Source of the DNA: Argyresthia goedartella
Taxonomy: Eukaryota; Arthropoda; Insecta; Lepidoptera; Argyresthiidae
Assembly (NCBI GenBank): GCA_949825045.1
Contig: OX463829.1
Location: 7,874,001 to 7,938,000, forward strand
Direction of reading: 5' to 3'
DNA: 64,000 nt
Numbering within the stretch: position 1 is the first letter of the stretch; each line of letters opens with the position of its first letter. Position numbers and translations under genes: made by a program. A model generated the notes under the pieces. The model was not told the origin of the DNA, did no database searches, and saw only the letters and a program-made list of their open reading frames with translations. Shown piece after piece: positions 61,414 to 64,000 of the stretch.

Positions 61414-61733
61414 TTCACCGAAAACAAAAATTGGCAGTTATACATCAAATTCAAAAATAGTGGTATTTACCGTATAATTATACCGTTAAACAAAGTTTTG
61501 TGAAGTGTGAAACTATGAAACAAACAATTACTAATGCGGAAGTGAAGTAACTAATATAAAATACATAATTTTATAATTGGGATCACCGATTAATAAGACC
61601 AGTAGCTCCATCTAGTTTACCTAAAAATCAAGTTACAGATGCGCTATTCACCGATAGAGGTCGCTAGACACGCTACTCATCACTAGAGGGCGTTACTAGT
61701 TCATAAGAAAGAAAGATCTAAAAATTGGAAATT
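61414..61733 (+). other. Spacer and LINE family D 5' UTR
   Basis: The right part (from roughly 61560) is probably the 5' UTR of LINE family D; it contains two similar blocks, CGATAGAGGTCGCTAGACAC and CACTAGAGGGCGTTACTAGT. The left part is AT-rich with no frame. Confidence 0.45.
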
Positions 61734-62864
61734 ATGGCACCCAAGAAACTATTACTGACTTGTGCAGGCTGTTTACAAACAATACCTGATAGAACATACC
61801 TATGCTGTTCTATATGCAAGGAGAACTACGATCTGGACTGTGCAAATGTTTCCATACAACGATTTTGCAACACTATGTCTGTTACCAATAAAAATTCGTG
61901 GAAATGCCAGAAATGCTACTGCAATATGCCAAAAAAAGACAACACAAACACCCCTGCCCGAGCACAACAACCTAACCTATCTGAAGAAGGTAAACCCGCG
62001 GCAGTAACGGTTTCAAATATAACCTTAAGGAAAAGAGCTCATAATTTGCAAATTTCTACCACGTACTCCGACGACGATGATATAAGCGTCCTTGGGGATA
62101 CGCAAATCAATTCGGCAACAATTTCCTATCAACAATTCGAAATACTATTAGACAATAAACTGGAAACAATGAAAAGATCTATATTAACAAACATTAAAAA
62201 TATAATGAAAATTGAAATATCCAAGGCAATATCTGATCTCAAAAACGATATCCAGCCTACAATTACAACCCTGACTGATACCCAAAATAACCATGAACTC
62301 CAAATAAATTGCTTAAACAATTACATAGATGAATTGCGAAGAAAAACTTCTCAAATACAAACCGAATTAATTGCTCTAACCCAACAAGCTACAAACCGAA
62401 AAGCTGATTATCAAGTAACTGGGACAAAACTGGACCTCTACAACAACACAAACACACAAAGGAAAATCGTTCTTTATGGCTTACGAAGTGAACCCTGGGA
62501 AAATGAGCAGCGACTCTACGAGAGAATAATATACATATTTCGTGATGTGTTGAACATGGACCTGGAAGGACATGTAGATGATATTAAGAGACTTGGAAAA
62601 AAAGGACCTCTTCTGATAGAATTCTTGAGCAAGAAAACTACACAAGATATACTAAAAAGTAACTACTTATTTAAGAACACGGGACTAAACATATCCTCCT
62701 ATATGGATGAAAACGCTCGGTCAAAAAGAAAAATGCTCATCACTATTCTTATAGAGGCACGAAAAAATGGCCAAAAAGCGAACATCATTGACAACGAACT
62801 CTACATAGATGGGAAAAAACAAGTATTAGACCAAACGACCACTGCTTCAACTAATCACAAATAA
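61734..62864 (+). CDS. LINE family D ORF1 protein: PHD-like finger and RRM-like region
   Basis: Starts at the ATG 61734 (MAPKKLLLTCAGCLQTIPDR); the longer frame from 61725 needs a TTG. 376 codons. Residues about 9-65 form a Cys-rich PHD-like finger (C10-x-x-C13, CCSICKENYDLDC, WKCQKCYC). Residues about 145-220 look coiled-coil (IKNIMKIEISKAISDLKNDI ... LQINCLNNYIDELRRKTSQI). Residues about 240-365 (RKIVLYGLRSEPWENEQRLY ... DIKRLGKKGPLLIEFLSKKT ... NGQKANIIDNELYIDGKK) match the RRM-like/Baculo_FP-like C-terminal part of such ORF1 proteins. Intact. Expected to coat the LINE RNA. ORF1 ends TAA directly followed by an ATG (TAAATG). Confidence 0.83.
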   Translation: MAPKKLLLTCAGCLQTIPDRTYLCCSICKENYDLDCANVSIQRFCNTMSVTNKNSWKCQKCYCNMPKKDNTNTPARAQQPNLSEEGKPAAVTVSNITLRKRAHNLQISTTYSDDDDISVLGDTQINSATISYQQFEILLDNKLETMKRSILTNIKNIMKIEISKAISDLKNDIQPTITTLTDTQNNHELQINCLNNYIDELRRKTSQIQTELIALTQQATNRKADYQVTGTKLDLYNNTNTQRKIVLYGLRSEPWENEQRLYERIIYIFRDVLNMDLEGHVDDIKRLGKKGPLLIEFLSKKTTQDILKSNYLFKNTGLNISSYMDENARSKRKMLITILIEARKNGQKANIIDNELYIDGKKQVLDQTTTASTNHK

Positions 62865-62907
62865 ATGTTCAGAGCTACAGATTACTCGAACAAAACTTGC
62901 ACCTTTC

Positions 62908-63951
62908 GTGAATAACCCACCAACACCCCAGCAGAGCCTACGTAATAAAGACTACAAGAAAGACTACAATATACCAGAAAAGGAAATAAAACCCAACTTC
63001 AAGAAAATATCATATCAAAATAGACCAACTAACTTTAAAATACTATTCCAAAACTTCCAGAGCATAAATAATAAACAACATTTACTAGAGGCCCTCATAG
63101 ATGAAGACTCTTCTTACCGAGCTATATGTGTATCAGAGTCATGGCTGACTGAAGCAAAACTGGAGCTTCTCCAGATATCAGGCTACAGGACCGCCTCCCA
63201 CTTCACCAGAAAAAATAGAGTCGGCGGTGGCGTGTGCATACTGCTACAGGATGATGTTGAATACGAGGACGTCACATCTATCACCGATACCTCCATCGAA
63301 TATAATCTTGAACTGTGTGCTGTAAAACTGACAAGACAAAATGTTCTACTAATATGTGCTTATTGGAATGGAGATGACAGGGACCGATTCAACTCTCAGT
63401 TAAACATCTTGCTCAACTTATTGCAGAAGAAATATCCTAAGACTGATATAGTTATAGGAGGTGATTTTAACATTAACATTCTCGAAATTAATAATAAGCC
63501 TAATCGTTTCATACGAACCATGTCCGAACACAATTTCACTCAATATATAAATTCCCCTACACACTTCACAAAAACAAGTAGCTCCTGCATTGACTTAGTA
63601 TTCACAAACTCTAACAAATACCAAGAGTCATCTGTAAAAAACCTAGGATTTACAAATCATATGGCTATTGAATTAATCCTTAAAATACCCCCACCTCTTT
63701 CTCCTCAAACTGATTTCTGGCACACACATAAAAGAATGTATTCAAAAAGAAACATGGATCTTTTCAAAAATTCTCTCATAGATATCGACTGGGAAAAAAT
63801 CCTGATCAGAGAGTCAAACGTTAACGATAATTATAATATGTTAATAATAAGCCTAATCGTTTCATACGAACCATGTCCGAACACAATTTCACTCAATATA
63901 AAAATTCCCCTACACACTTCACAAAAACAAGTAGCTCCTGCATTGACTTAG
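62908..63951 (+). pseudogene. LINE family D ORF2: endonuclease, disrupted by an internal duplication
   Basis: The frame stays open upstream into the end of ORF1 without an ATG; 62908 is a GTG, so the natural start is uncertain. It contains FKILFQNFQSINNKQHLLEA (the asparagine block), CVSESWLTEAKLEL (catalytic E), VGGGVCILLQDD, LICAYWNGDDRDRF, VIGGDFNINIL (D, N), SCIDLVFTNS and TNHMAIELIL (D-H type end), so the endonuclease is complete and plausible. At 63841 the sequence jumps back to repeat 63488 onward; the repeat length, 353, is not a multiple of three, so the frame leaves ORF2 and reads nonsense (LIISLIVSYEPCPN) before reverse transcriptase. Confidence 0.85.
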
Positions 63952-64000
63952 TATTCACAAACTCTAACAAATACCAAGAGTCATCTGTAAAAAACCTAGG
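63488..64000 (+). repeat. 353-bp direct duplication inside LINE family D
   Basis: TTAATAATAAGCCTAATCGT starts at 63488 and again at 63841. The second copy follows the first to the window end (160 bp visible) with only one or two differences (ATATATAAATTC against ATATAAAAATTC). Copy 1 of the family, at 3.6-3.7 kb, has no such duplication at this point. Confidence 0.9.

Larger units (their letters stand above)
61560..64000 (+). mobile_element. CR1-group LINE (family D, copy 2), cut by the window edge
   Basis: Plus-strand element with a complete ORF1, the endonuclease half of ORF2, and an internal 353-bp duplication near the right edge. It belongs to the same family as 1271-4325: the shared protein region (63230-63835) differs at very few residues. 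The two copies lie in opposite orientations about 59 kb apart. Confidence 0.88.

Overview
This 64 kb window is eukaryotic and looks like accessory, transposon-packed sequence from an insect, most likely a moth or butterfly. The evidence for Lepidoptera is the combination of BEL/Pao retrotransposons, a maT-type (DD37D) mariner, piggyBac-like elements at TTAA sites, PHD-finger LINEs, LINE 3' ends with short tandem tails, tRNA-derived SINEs, and several interspersed repeats I recognise as common in lepidopteran assemblies. I see no convincing single-copy host gene, tRNA, rRNA or CRISPR array. Nearly every long open frame belongs to a mobile element.

Layout. 0-4.3 kb: a gypsy integrase scrap, then a minus-strand CR1-group LINE (family D). 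7.25-10 kb: a decayed BEL/Pao element (BEL1, minus) interrupted by a small inverted-repeat element. 11.2-12.3 kb: an octamer minisatellite inside a dispersed repeat. 12.6-14.2 kb: an inverted-repeat DNA element carrying a SINE and a Myb/SANT-like scrap. 14.6-15.9 kb: LINE family A (three further copies at 35.5, 45.9 and 55.8 kb). 16.3-17.0 kb: a TTAA-flanked MITE. 18.0-18.3 kb: a SINE. 19.1-19.6 kb: a foldback element.

20.0-31.3 kb is a nest. A LINE (family F, plus strand) was split by a minus-strand BEL/Pao element (BEL2, 562/563-bp LTRs, 5-bp target duplication TGGAA) and by a maT mariner (TA duplication). BEL2 has lost its reverse transcriptase and was itself hit by an internally deleted piggyBac-like element whose ends carry many palindromic subterminal repeats. 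32.5-35.2 kb holds a dispersed repeat and a GC-rich block. 36.2-37.4 kb holds a gypsy scrap, an LTR and a hairpin-rich minisatellite.

37.8-44.7 kb is the best-preserved element: BEL3 (plus strand), with LTRs that read as identical, a CATGT target duplication, a primer-binding site, a polypurine tract and one uninterrupted 1751-codon gag-pol frame. It is probably a very recent and possibly active insertion.

47.4-53.8 kb holds two minus-strand LINEs (E and B). LINE B is split by a 1134-bp element with CCGCT/AGCGG ends, a 4-bp ATAA duplication and reiterated subterminal motifs; I cannot assign it to a superfamily. 55-61 kb holds an LTR, LINE A and LINE C, the last split by a SINE. At 61.0-61.4 kb lie two tiny adjacent frames, one with a membrane segment and one with an N-myristoylation motif plus a membrane segment. 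They resemble no element part I can name and are, with the 50.8-51.9 kb element, the most unusual objects here. The window ends inside a plus-strand copy of LINE family D with an internal 353-bp duplication.
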